Part shown: positions 8,433 to 16,391 of the stretch, piece by piece
Layout: each line of letters opens with the position of its first letter
Position numbering within the stretch: the stretch's first letter is position 1
NCBI GenBank assembly: GCA_052034005.1
Contig: JBPOJB010000032.1
Span: 89,250 to 153,249, forward strand
DNA: 64,000 nt
DNA from: JAAYDI01 sp052034005
GTDB lineage: Bacteria; Planctomycetota; Planctomycetia; Pirellulales; Pirellulaceae
Direction: 5' to 3'
Program-made: the position numbers and the translations under genes
Notes under the pieces: generated by a model
Databases searched by the model: none
Told to the model about the DNA's origin: nothing
The model's input: only the letters and a program-made list of their open reading frames with translations

Positions 8433-9230
8433 ATGTATGAGGCACATTGGGGGCTTCGCGAATCGCCGTTTCGCGGCCTGGTGGATCCCCGCTATTTCTA
8501 CTGCAGCCCGACGCACGACGAGGCGTTGGCGCGTCTCCAATTCCTGGTCCACAACCGGTGTCGCCTTGGCCTGCTGCTGGGGATGCCGGGCAGCGGCAAG
8601 ACGCTGCTGTTGGAGGTCTTCAGGCGTCAGATGCGCGGCGCCGGCAATCAGGTCGCGACGGTGAGTCTGTTGTACCTCGGCGCGCGCGAGTTCCTATGGG
8701 AGCTTGCCACGCAGCTGCAGCGCAACCCGCACCCGACCGACCCGGTGTTCCAGTTGTGGCGGACGGTGGTTGACCGGCTCACGGAGAACCGTTACCAGCA
8801 GCTCTCGACGGTCCTGCTGCTGGACGACGCGGACGAGATGCTCCCGGAGGTGGCCGGGCACGTGGTTCGGCTGCTACGGCAGGAACTGTCGGCACCTGCC
8901 ACGTTAACGGTCGTGTTGGCGGCCGATCCGCGGCGTGTGAAGCGGCTGGGCCGGCGCATGCTGGAACTCTGCGACCTCCGGATCGATCTGGAGCCGTGGG
9001 AACCGGACGATACGCGGGAGTATCTGCAGCAGAGCCTGGCTGCGGCCGGCAGCCGCCAGAGCGTGTTTGACCCGGAGGCCACGCTGCGCCTGCACGAATT
9101 GGCGCAGGGCGTGCCACGGCAGGTCAGCCAGTTGGCGGAACTGGCGCTGGTGGCCGGCGCCGGCCAACAGTTGCCGCAGATCGGTCCAGCGACGGTCGAT
9201 ACGGTCTACGAGGAGCTGCATTCCCCGTAA
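8433..9230 (+). CDS. ExeA/GspA-like AAA ATPase
   Basis: A 265-residue AAA ATPase. The start at 8433 (MYEAHWGLRESPF) matches the typical N-terminus of ExeA-type proteins, which open with a Y..xGLxxxPF motif; a longer frame upstream has no such support. Walker A is GMPGSGKT (50-57), Walker B is VLLLDDAD (127-134), and a C-terminal lid of helices follows (LHELAQGVPRQVSQLAELAL). ExeA-family ATPases act in assembly of type II secretion or type IV pilus machines, and look-alikes are transposition regulators (MuB/TniB type). No secretion gene is adjacent, so the precise role is open. No transmembrane or peptidoglycan-binding domain follows, unlike full-length ExeA/GspA. Confidence 0.8.
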   Translation: MYEAHWGLRESPFRGLVDPRYFYCSPTHDEALARLQFLVHNRCRLGLLLGMPGSGKTLLLEVFRRQMRGAGNQVATVSLLYLGAREFLWELATQLQRNPHPTDPVFQLWRTVVDRLTENRYQQLSTVLLLDDADEMLPEVAGHVVRLLRQELSAPATLTVVLAADPRRVKRLGRRMLELCDLRIDLEPWEPDDTREYLQQSLAAAGSRQSVFDPEATLRLHELAQGVPRQVSQLAELALVAGAGQQLPQIGPATVDTVYEELHSP

Positions 9231-9406
9231 GGGCGGCTCGGGAACGGCTCGGCGGTCGACCATCCCATGCGAGCCCGCGGCACGGCCGATCGCTCGAGCG
9301 CGCGCGGCGGGGGTGGCGAAATACGGGGTCTAGCCGATCTGGCGACGGTCGTGGAGATCGCTACAATGACCGGCTCGAGGTGACTCAGGTTCACGGGGAA
9401 ACGTCC

Positions 9407-9970
9407 ATGGTGCCGAATGAGCGTCCGGGATTGACGCCGGATGGCCGCATCGAAATCGATCTGCGGCAACCGGGGCTGGCCGCCTTCTGGGCGTGGCTCT
9501 GGCCGGGCAGCGGCCATTTGTATCAGCGGCGGTATGGCAAGGGCATCCTGTTCATGGTCTGTATCCTGTCCACCTACTTCTACGGGTTGACGATCACGGG
9601 CGGCCACGTGGTCTATGCGTCCTGGAAGCCGCCCGAGCGGCGCTGGCAGTATTTCTGCCAGTTGGGCGTGGGCTTGCCGGCGTTGCCCGCGCTGGTGCAG
9701 GCCGTGCGAATGAGCAGCGGCCGGTCTCCGTTGCTGGGCGGCATCATGGCACCACCGCGCTACGAGCGGTACAGGAGCGGCGCGGACGACCTGTCCGACT
9801 GGCATTTGAAATACAAACTGCGATTCGAGCTGGGTACGCTCTACACGATGATCGCCGGTCTGCTCAATGTGCTGGCCATCTACGACGCGTATGCCGGACC
9901 GGTGTGGGTATCGTCGGACGAGAAGAAAGAGGCCGAGTCGCCGGATGACGAACGCGCGGAGACATCGTAG
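9407..9970 (+). CDS. Polytopic membrane protein resembling planctomycete DUF6677
   Basis: A 187-residue protein when started at the ATG at 9407; a GTG at 9380 would add nine residues. The N-terminal block AAFWAWLWPGSGHLYQRRYGKGILFMVCIL has the TM2-like pattern of a hydrophobic helix, a PGxGHxYQ turn, a basic segment and a second helix. Two further hydrophobic segments occur near residues 75-90 and 140-155. The C-terminus is acidic and polar. This arrangement resembles the planctomycete-specific DUF6677 family as I remember it; no activity is known. A small membrane protein follows 72 bp downstream on the same strand, suggesting co-expression. Confidence 0.65.
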   Translation: MVPNERPGLTPDGRIEIDLRQPGLAAFWAWLWPGSGHLYQRRYGKGILFMVCILSTYFYGLTITGGHVVYASWKPPERRWQYFCQLGVGLPALPALVQAVRMSSGRSPLLGGIMAPPRYERYRSGADDLSDWHLKYKLRFELGTLYTMIAGLLNVLAIYDAYAGPVWVSSDEKKEAESPDDERAETS

Positions 9971-10042
9971 CGGACCGCGGCGGTGGTCGGTGCGCGGACA
10001 TGCGGCGTCTCTCAGGGACTGCAAGGTATCAGGGGACCTCCC

Positions 10043-10252
10043 ATGAGTCTGCCCGTGTTGCTGTCGGACTGGGTCAGCAGCCAGCTGTGGTATGCGGTGC
10101 CTTTGATCGTGGCCATCAGCCTGGTATACGGCGCGACGCGGCATGAACTCATGGTCCCGATCCTGCGACACGCATGGCGGACCGCCAAGTGGATCACGGG
10201 GTTCATGCTCGTGATCGCCCTTATCTTGACGTTGGTGTCCTGGGCCTGCTGA
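10043..10252 (+). CDS. Small two-helix membrane protein
   Basis: A 69-residue protein starting at ATG 10043 (MSLPVLLSDWVSSQLWY), chosen over a GTG 60 bp upstream because the extra residues are low in complexity and the ATG follows a GGGGAC stretch. Two hydrophobic helices (about residues 14-32 and 46-67) are joined by a short charged loop containing RHELMVPILRHAWR. It lies 72 bp after the DUF6677-like gene and is probably expressed with it. No function is known. Confidence 0.6.
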   Translation: MSLPVLLSDWVSSQLWYAVPLIVAISLVYGATRHELMVPILRHAWRTAKWITGFMLVIALILTLVSWAC

Positions 10253-10454
10253 CCCGCGTGCGTGCCCGGGCGGTCCGGCCACCGGTCAGGACTGCTAGCA
10301 CGGTGGCCGTGTCTCATTATCCCTGTCTCATCTGTCTCATCCGTCATTCCCAGAATGTCTTGCCTTAGCTGGGGTTTCCGAGTATCTAGAGCCCTTTGTC
10401 TTCGGGGGTTTTCCGGGGAGACCCTGTCGATTTACTCCCTGGCGGCGGCGACCG

Positions 10455-11396
10455 ATGGATGGGGATGCTGTGAAGACGGAACCTCGCGAGGGATCCCGCA
10501 CAACCCGTGGAGAGGCCCGGCGCCGGCTCCTGTGCCGGGCGCTGTTGGCCGCGAGCTGTATCGTGTGGACCGGTTGTGCGTCTGTGCCGCAGAACACGCT
10601 CGACGAGATGTTCAAGCCATCGAACAATCGCCATTGGAAAGCCAATATGGCGACCCTGCCGTACGCGCAGATCCGCGACGACCGCGTGAAGGTCTTCAAC
10701 GTGCGCAACTGCACGTACATTTCCGAGAACGATTATATCCTCCAATACGACGATCGAACGTACGACCTGAACGACCTCGAGGCGTTGGATTTCATCGTCT
10801 GTCCGTTCGCGGGGCTACCCAGCCTGGCGCACACGATGGTGAGTTTCGAATTCCGAGGCGGCGAGTACCTGGGGATTTCGATCGAAGCGCGATTGGAGGA
10901 GGGGGAGTCCTATTCGGCGGCCGGTGGGGCGGCGCGGCAGTTCGAGCTCATGTACGTGGTGGCGGATGAGCGCGACCTGATCCAGCTGCGAACCGAGGTC
11001 CGCGATTCCGATGTTTTCATCTATCGTGCCCGCGCCACGCCGGAGGAAGTCCGAGCGCTGTTTGTCGACATGTTGAAGCGGGCCAACACGCTCAAGAAAC
11101 GCCCCGAGTATTACGACACGTTCGCGAACAACTGCACGACGAACATCGTGGCACACATCAATCGCGTCCGCCCGGGCACGATCCCGTGGGGCCCCGCGTC
11201 GTTCCTGACCGGCTATGCCGATCGAGAAGCCTACCGGCTGGGGCTGCTGGTGGATTACGGTTCGTTCGAGCAGACGAAGCGGCAGGCGCACATCACCAGC
11301 CTGGCCCACCGCTATGCTCAGGAGCCGCGGTTCTCGGCCCTGATTCGCAGCGACCAGGCGCCCACGCACCTGGCGCGCCGCACCGAGGACCGGTGA
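10455..11396 (+). CDS. Lipoprotein with a DUF4105 (Lnb N-terminal periplasmic) domain
   Basis: A 313-residue exported lipoprotein. The N-terminus has arginines, a hydrophobic core and the lipobox WTGCAS with the lipidated cysteine near residue 41. The rest matches the DUF4105 pattern: a YDLNDLEALDFIVCPF segment, a SFEFRGGEYLGISIEAR strand pair, and the key block YYDTFANNCTTNIVAHINRV, whose Asn-Cys-Thr-Thr is the conserved signature of this papain-like/NlpC-related family. Members include the N-terminal periplasmic region of the lipoprotein N-acyltransferase Lnb, but most are uncharacterised. The protein is single-domain with no attached membrane enzyme. A hydrolase or transferase role is inference from the cysteine signature. 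Confidence 0.8.
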   Translation: MDGDAVKTEPREGSRTTRGEARRRLLCRALLAASCIVWTGCASVPQNTLDEMFKPSNNRHWKANMATLPYAQIRDDRVKVFNVRNCTYISENDYILQYDDRTYDLNDLEALDFIVCPFAGLPSLAHTMVSFEFRGGEYLGISIEARLEEGESYSAAGGAARQFELMYVVADERDLIQLRTEVRDSDVFIYRARATPEEVRALFVDMLKRANTLKKRPEYYDTFANNCTTNIVAHINRVRPGTIPWGPASFLTGYADREAYRLGLLVDYGSFEQTKRQAHITSLAHRYAQEPRFSALIRSDQAPTHLARRTEDR

Positions 11397-11806
11397 CTTC
11401 AGGGCAGGGGCCTGGTTTTGAAGGCCTGGGCGGACCGCGGCGCGTACGCCGTTGTTCCAAGGGGGTGGTGCATCGCTGAGCGGAGGGGGGAAACGGGCGG
11501 TCGCGGAAATTTCTGAAAAATTCCGGTTTTTCCGGCCCGCTTCGGCGCTAAAAAAGCGATGGACCATAGTAGAGGAAGTGTGGCGCGGCGAGTGACTTCC
11601 CATCCGGGACGTCTCGCTCCAGCAGGGCTCCGAGCATTGCGATTGGAATCGACAACTGTGGTGCCCTGGGGTCGAACGGTGTTGGGGCAGACGCTCACAC
11701 CTCTTGAGCGACGCGAAACCCAGGGCACCCAGTTTTCGTCTCCATCTGGGCTGGCATGCTGCCAGTGAGCGCCGGTGTGCGGCGTGGGGAGCGAAAGGAG
11801 TCTTCG
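11397..11806. other. Intergenic region with a repeat-like element
   Basis: About 410 bp without a gene. It contains an AT-richer segment (about 11508-11560) with an imperfect palindrome GGAAATTT...AAAATTCC, and farther right a 10-bp inverted repeat listed separately. The downstream regulator starts right after a strong AAAGGAG binding site. No clear promoter was identified. Confidence 0.4.
11661..11728. repeat. 10-bp inverted repeat (GTGCCCTGGG / CCCAGGGCAC), possible dispersed element
   Basis: Arms are at 11661-11670 and 11719-11728 with a 48-bp loop. The arm sequence and flanks (ACCCAGTTTTCG) resemble short intergenic repeats I associate with planctomycete genomes. That is recollection, not a search result. 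Confidence 0.5.
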
Positions 11807-12499
11807 GTGAGCGCCGCCCCAGCGTTGGGACGCCATGTGCGCGTCCTGCAGATTCTCCGCCACTTGCAGTCGGGCAGAAGCGTATCGGTCGAGGAGTTGG
11901 CGGGCCGACTGGCCGTCTGCCGCCGGACCGTCTTCCGCGATTTGAACCTGTTGCGCCATGCCGGCGTGAAGTTGGCGTTCGATGCGCGCGCACAGTGCTA
12001 CCAGCTGGCGCCGTGTGACGACCTGCTCATCATGCCGCAGCTGGATGCGGACGAGCTGACCACGTTGGTCACGGCCGTGCATCTGTCGATGCTGCAGGGC
12101 ATCCCGACCTGTCGCGACACGCTGCGCCAGACGACGAACAAACTGCTGGCGACTTCCCCGTTCCCGATGCGTCACAGCGTGACGTGTCTGGCCGATTCGT
12201 GTGCCCTGGACACGGCGGTTCACGATTACCCGCCATGCGCCGTGCGCGCCGTGGACCAGGTCCTGCAGGCGTTGCGGCACCGACGCGTGCTCGAAGTCCG
12301 GCTGTGCCCGTCCCACCCGGAAGGCGCACTCGACACGCGACTGTCCACGTACCAGGTGGTGGTCAACGTCCACGCGTGGCAAATCACCGGCCGCTCGTCG
12401 CACCACCGGGCGGTCCGGACATTCGACCCGCGCCACATCGCGCAGGCCGATCTCACGGACGAAGCCTATGCCATCCCGCGCGGATATCGCACGTCGTGA
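11807..12499 (+). CDS. HTH/WYL-like transcriptional regulator
   Basis: A 230-residue predicted DNA-binding regulator. I chose the GTG at 11807 because AAAGGAG ends 6 nt before it; an in-frame ATG at 11756 has no such site. Residues about 8-65 form a winged helix of the HTH_11/DeoR type (RVLQILRHLQSGRSVSVEELAGRLAVCRRTVFRDLNLLRHAGV). The middle and C-terminal parts follow the WYL-protein layout, with a ligand-binding Sm-like fold near residues 150-215, but the WYL tripeptide itself is not present (LSTYQVVVNVHAWQITG). Regulators of this class often sense nucleic acid or nucleotide ligands. It stands alone between genes of other directions, so its target is unknown. Confidence 0.78.
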   Translation: MSAAPALGRHVRVLQILRHLQSGRSVSVEELAGRLAVCRRTVFRDLNLLRHAGVKLAFDARAQCYQLAPCDDLLIMPQLDADELTTLVTAVHLSMLQGIPTCRDTLRQTTNKLLATSPFPMRHSVTCLADSCALDTAVHDYPPCAVRAVDQVLQALRHRRVLEVRLCPSHPEGALDTRLSTYQVVVNVHAWQITGRSSHHRAVRTFDPRHIAQADLTDEAYAIPRGYRTS

Positions 12500-12550
12500 C
12501 GGCGCGTGGGGACACCACCGCGCCGCCTGCGCTCCGGACGCTGACCGACC

Positions 12551-13225
12551 TCACATGTGGACCCAAAACGACACGAGCTCCGACCGCAGGCCGTCCCTGT
12601 CGATCGTGTAGGCGTTGACGGACCCGACCGCGTTGCGGGGGAGGATGACCAGGTACTCGAAGAACCCGTTGGCGTCGACCGTTGTGGTATGTCCAGCGAG
12701 AAGGCCTCCGAAATGAATCGTCAAGCCGATTACGGCCTTGTCATCCAGAACCATGCCCGAAAAGGCCCAGACTCCCGCGTCGTATTCGCCGTCAAACTCG
12801 GTGATGACCGGCGGCATGAGCGGTCGGTCCGGATCCTTCGGCGTGTTACCGCCGCCCGGCGGCCCGCCCGGTGACCCGCTTGGCGAAGCGCCGCCCGCAA
12901 CCGGTGAGCCGGGCGCCCAATCGACCAAAGATAACGCTGGATCCATGCCCAGGATCGGCACGGCGGAGTCCGCCACGGAGCCCGGCTCCGGCACGCACGG
13001 CGCAGCGACCAGCTCAGCGGTCTCGGCGGCAATGACCGCCCCGGGGCCGACCGAATCGGCGACATAAATTTCCTCGATGGCCACCGCGGGGGGTGCGTCT
13101 GCCACGGCCGACTCGGCGGCGGGCAACAGAGAAAACACAACTCGTGACTCAAGCCGCTCAATCTGCAGATCACGCACCGGGCATCGGCCTCGCCTGCGGG
13201 TCTGGGAATGTCGCGCGTCGGACAT
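12551..13225 (-). CDS. Small secreted protein with a LEPR-XLL-like N-terminus
   Basis: A 224-residue protein. Its N-terminus is basic (HSQTRRRGRCPVR) and then reads QIERLESRVVFSLLPAAES, which resembles the LEPR-XLL motif found at the N-terminus of many very large planctomycete surface proteins. Here it is attached to a short body: an Ala/Val-rich segment, a Gly/Pro/Ser-rich linker around residue 120-140 (ASPSGSPGGPPGGG), and a C-terminal beta-sandwich-like domain (about 145-224). The start has a GAGGA site 7 nt upstream. A candidate promoter lies about 50-75 bp upstream of the ATG. Cell-surface location is inferred from the N-terminal motif; function is unknown. Confidence 0.65.
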   Translation of the reverse strand: MSDARHSQTRRRGRCPVRDLQIERLESRVVFSLLPAAESAVADAPPAVAIEEIYVADSVGPGAVIAAETAELVAAPCVPEPGSVADSAVPILGMDPALSLVDWAPGSPVAGGASPSGSPGGPPGGGNTPKDPDRPLMPPVITEFDGEYDAGVWAFSGMVLDDKAVIGLTIHFGGLLAGHTTTVDANGFFEYLVILPRNAVGSVNAYTIDRDGLRSELVSFWVHM

Positions 13226-13273
13226 CGTCGGTTCCTCACAACCAGGGGGGTAGAAGCCAACCGCTCTACTTCA

Positions 13274-13302
13274 AGAATCCCCCAGAATCTGGAAAATGTC
13301 AA
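13274..13302 (-). promoter_or_regulatory. Candidate promoter for the LEPR-XLL-like gene
   Basis: On the minus strand, TTGACA (13302-13297) is a perfect -35, followed after 17 bp by GATTCT (13279-13274) as a weak -10. The spacer contains a CCAGA-N-TCTGG inverted repeat that might be an operator. Confidence 0.4.
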
Positions 13303-13477
13303 ATTACAGTAGCAATACTGGTAATTCGGTGATGTCCGGCGTACGGGTTGTAGCGCGCTTCGAAAGAGGGGGTATCTGGAACGTGGGGTGGTCCGGTATA
13401 GGGACCGGCGGGGGGGGTGCGCGGCAGTTGATTGGCGAGGTGTTTGGGCGCGCGGGTTGGTTCCCTGTTACAGGGGC

Positions 13478-15652
13478 TTACGGCGCGAAGAGCGGGAAGA
13501 AGTGGTTGGGCGGGGGCAAGCGCAAGTGTTGGGCGGGCGCGGCTTTGGACGGGGCCGGCTGATAGTCGGCTACCTGTTGGAGCAACGCGTCTCCGAACTC
13601 GGACATCTCCCGCATCTGCTGGCGATCGAGTCCCAGATCCAGTGCGCGTTGCAGGTACTGGACCACGCGTTGGGGCGCGTCTTCTCGGGCGTCATGTCGC
13701 AGGTGAATCCACGCTGCATCCAAGATGAGCGCGCCATGTTCCGGCCCGATGTTGACCGCGCGGTCGATATCTTGCACGGCCAGTTCCCCGTACCTGGTGC
13801 TCTCGCGAACAAATGTCTTGGCGCACGCCGCGTAGGCCAGCGCCCGATTGTGGTAGGCGGCCTGGAACAGCGGATCCAGTTCGAGCGCATGGGTCAGATA
13901 CTGCACGGCCCGCTGGAGCGTATTAGCCCGACCGCGTGCCCTTAGGCCGCGGTTATTCCAGACGGTGGCCGCCTCGTACCCGTAATGGTCGGTCGCCTGG
14001 CCGTAATAATACTCGGCCGCGTTGTTCTGTTCCGCGCAATCAAGCGCATAGCCGTACCATGCGGTAGTGCATCCCTGCTCGTTCAGCTCGCAGGCAAGCT
14101 TGAGGTCTTCCAGCGCCAGTGAGGTTTCTCCGATTCCCAGGTACGCCTGTCCTCGCGCGAACAGCACTTGATAGGCATCTGGGCGGGCGGCCAGGGCGGA
14201 TGTGAAGTGTCCGATGGCGGTATCCCAGTTCTTTCTATGGAACGCCTGGATCCCAGCGTCATAGTGGCGCACGTCGTAGGGCGCAATTGCCGAGAGGCGC
14301 ACCGCGACGATGCTGGCGACCAGCCCGGCTGCCACCACTCCCGCGCCGATGAGGAACCAGCGGCGCCGGGCCCAGCGCTGCAGTCGGGCGAGTGGGGCGA
14401 AGTGGCGGCGCAGCGCGTCGGCCAGCGCTTGTGCCGACGCCGGACGTTGCGCGGGGTCCAGCGCCAGGCACTGATGGACGATGTGCGCCACCTGCCGGCT
14501 GACCTGCGGGTTGCTGAGGCGCACTGACGCGCAGCCGGCCCGTTGCCGCGCGAGCAGTTCCCGGGCCGCCTCGTCCGGCATCGCCTCGGGCGCGCGATCG
14601 CCGAACGGCAGGTGGCCGGTCAGCAGTTCGTAGAGGATGACGCCCAGCGAAAACAGGTCGGAGCGCGGATCGCCGTCGGCATCCTGGACAGGGTCATTGC
14701 TGGTCATGCATTGCAGCTGTTCGGGCGACATGTAGGGGAGCGTTCCGCCGACGAACGTCCGCTCCAGCTGGATGTCGCTCGACAGGTTGAAGTCCAGCAG
14801 CATCGGGCAGCCGGAGGGTGTGAGCAGCACATTGGAGGGTTTCAGGTCGCGGTGGCAGATCCCGACCTCGTGCGTATGCTGCAGGGCCTCGGCCAGCTGC
14901 ACAGCCAGGTGGACGATGCCGTCGACATAGGTGCCGCGGTGGAGTCGCGCGTCGGGCCCGGCATACATCTCCGGGACCGCCTGCGGGATCGCGGCCTGGA
15001 CGGCCAGGTCCCGGATGAACCGCGCGTGCGCGGGCGGCCGGTTATCCTGGTAGCCCACGTCCAGCACATCCAGCAGTGTGGCGCTGCCCAGATAGGGCAT
15101 GCACACGGCCGTCAAGTGCGTCTCGGGATCCTCGACCACCGAATGCACCGGCACGATGTTGCGGTGCGCGAGCCGGCCGAGCGTCTCCGCCTCCGCCGAT
15201 CCATACCGGGCTACCTTCACGACGACCATCCGGTTGCCCAGCGCCGGCTGCCGCGCGAGGTACACGCGCGCAAAGGCGCCGCGACCAAGCTCCTGGAGCA
15301 GCTGGAAGCCGAACAGCTCCGTGTCGATCGCCGGCCACGGCACATCGTCCGCGTCCAGGTCGGCCTGGAGGCCGGCATCTTCGTTCGCGCACTCGTGGAT
15401 GGCCAGCAGGCGGCCGAGTGACCGGCGGCAGCTGGGGAACCGTTCGCAGAACGACTTGGGCGAGAGCGACTCCCCGGCCTCTTTGCGCAGGCAGTACTCC
15501 TCATAGGCCAGGTCGAGCAGCAGGCTCTGCCGTTTGCGCAGGTGCGGGTGCCGCGCCAGCACCTCGGCCGTATCGGGGCGAAGGCCCGCGCGCCAAGTGC
15601 TGATCACTTGCGCCACCAGCGATTCGGTTGATGAAGGTGTCGACGCGTCCAT
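13478..15652 (-). CDS. Membrane Ser/Thr protein kinase with C-terminal TPR sensor domain
   Basis: A 724-residue eukaryotic-type kinase. Residues 1-110 are a helical N-extension common in planctomycete kinases. The catalytic domain has the Gly loop LGRGAFARV (122-130), Lys146 in VVVKVA, HRDLKPSN starting at H267, and an SPE motif (309-311). The Mg-binding DFG is DFN (288-290), an unusual replacement of glycine. A single membrane helix (about 430-453) follows, then several TPR units (about 462-690) placed outside the cytosol. It begins 29 bp after the stop of an ECF sigma factor gene, the standard planctomycete arrangement in which the kinase acts on or with the sigma pathway. No binding site is obvious before the ATG. 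Confidence 0.88.
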   Translation of the reverse strand: MDASTPSSTESLVAQVISTWRAGLRPDTAEVLARHPHLRKRQSLLLDLAYEEYCLRKEAGESLSPKSFCERFPSCRRSLGRLLAIHECANEDAGLQADLDADDVPWPAIDTELFGFQLLQELGRGAFARVYLARQPALGNRMVVVKVARYGSAEAETLGRLAHRNIVPVHSVVEDPETHLTAVCMPYLGSATLLDVLDVGYQDNRPPAHARFIRDLAVQAAIPQAVPEMYAGPDARLHRGTYVDGIVHLAVQLAEALQHTHEVGICHRDLKPSNVLLTPSGCPMLLDFNLSSDIQLERTFVGGTLPYMSPEQLQCMTSNDPVQDADGDPRSDLFSLGVILYELLTGHLPFGDRAPEAMPDEAARELLARQRAGCASVRLSNPQVSRQVAHIVHQCLALDPAQRPASAQALADALRRHFAPLARLQRWARRRWFLIGAGVVAAGLVASIVAVRLSAIAPYDVRHYDAGIQAFHRKNWDTAIGHFTSALAARPDAYQVLFARGQAYLGIGETSLALEDLKLACELNEQGCTTAWYGYALDCAEQNNAAEYYYGQATDHYGYEAATVWNNRGLRARGRANTLQRAVQYLTHALELDPLFQAAYHNRALAYAACAKTFVRESTRYGELAVQDIDRAVNIGPEHGALILDAAWIHLRHDAREDAPQRVVQYLQRALDLGLDRQQMREMSEFGDALLQQVADYQPAPSKAAPAQHLRLPPPNHFFPLFAP

Positions 15653-15681
15653 CCCGCGCTCGGCTGCTCCAGTGCACCGCC

Positions 15682-16275
15682 TCAGTCCCGGTTCCCGCTC
15701 CAGACCTGGGACGAGGTGGTCAAACGACTAATGACTTTGCGCGCGGTCCGCTCGTGAATTCCCAACTGCCGACTGATCTCCATGAACGTCGCGCCGCCGA
15801 TCCGCATCTGGACGATGCTGCGGTCACGTTCTGGTTGCCGACTGAGGAACGCTTCCCACTGCTCACGCGCCATGGCAAGTTCGCTCGGCGTCGACTCGAC
15901 CGTGTCCACAGGGTGCTCGACCAGCTCCGTATCGTCCAGCGATCGCTCCCGTCCGATATTGTACTTGGTATTCTTCTGGATCCGCCGCCGGTATTCCCCG
16001 ATCACCTTGCGCCGCCCGAGGGCCGCCAGGTAGCGGATCAAGTCGCTGGGCCCCTCCAGCGCCCAGATCTCGCGCGGATTGCGGAACACGGACGCCCACA
16101 CCATCTGGACGAAGTCCTGCGAATCGAACTTCGACCGCATCCGGCGGTCCAGCTTGCGGCGCACCACGCGCTGGATGTGCGGGCCGTATTCGGCGATCAG
16201 CTTCCAGACGGCCTCGGGAGACCCCGCGCGGACGCCCGCGATGGCGGCTCGGAATTCGGCTTGCTCATCGGACAT
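15682..16275 (-). CDS. ECF-type RNA polymerase sigma factor
   Basis: A 197-residue sigma-70 family factor. Region 2 runs about residues 15-95 (FDSQDFVQMVWASVFRN resembles the planctomycete region 2.2), and region 4 lies at about 135-190 with the helix-turn-helix GGATFMEISRQLGIHERTARKVISRL. The ATG at 16275 is preceded by a GGGGGG stretch. It is the first gene of a two-gene operon with the TPR kinase 29 bp downstream. No anti-sigma factor gene is visible, which is usual for the planctomycete ECF groups whose partner is a protein kinase. Its regulon is unknown. Confidence 0.9.
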   Translation of the reverse strand: MSDEQAEFRAAIAGVRAGSPEAVWKLIAEYGPHIQRVVRRKLDRRMRSKFDSQDFVQMVWASVFRNPREIWALEGPSDLIRYLAALGRRKVIGEYRRRIQKNTKYNIGRERSLDDTELVEHPVDTVESTPSELAMAREQWEAFLSRQPERDRSIVQMRIGGATFMEISRQLGIHERTARKVISRLTTSSQVWSGNRD

Positions 16276-16391
16276 GATCCCCCCACGTTTCTACCCCCCG
16301 ATAGACTACCAGAAACGATGGACAGGCCGCCACGTCGACCCCCAGAAAAGTGTGGGTGCCCAGGCCCGCGCGGATGCCGACCGGAGGGCAT

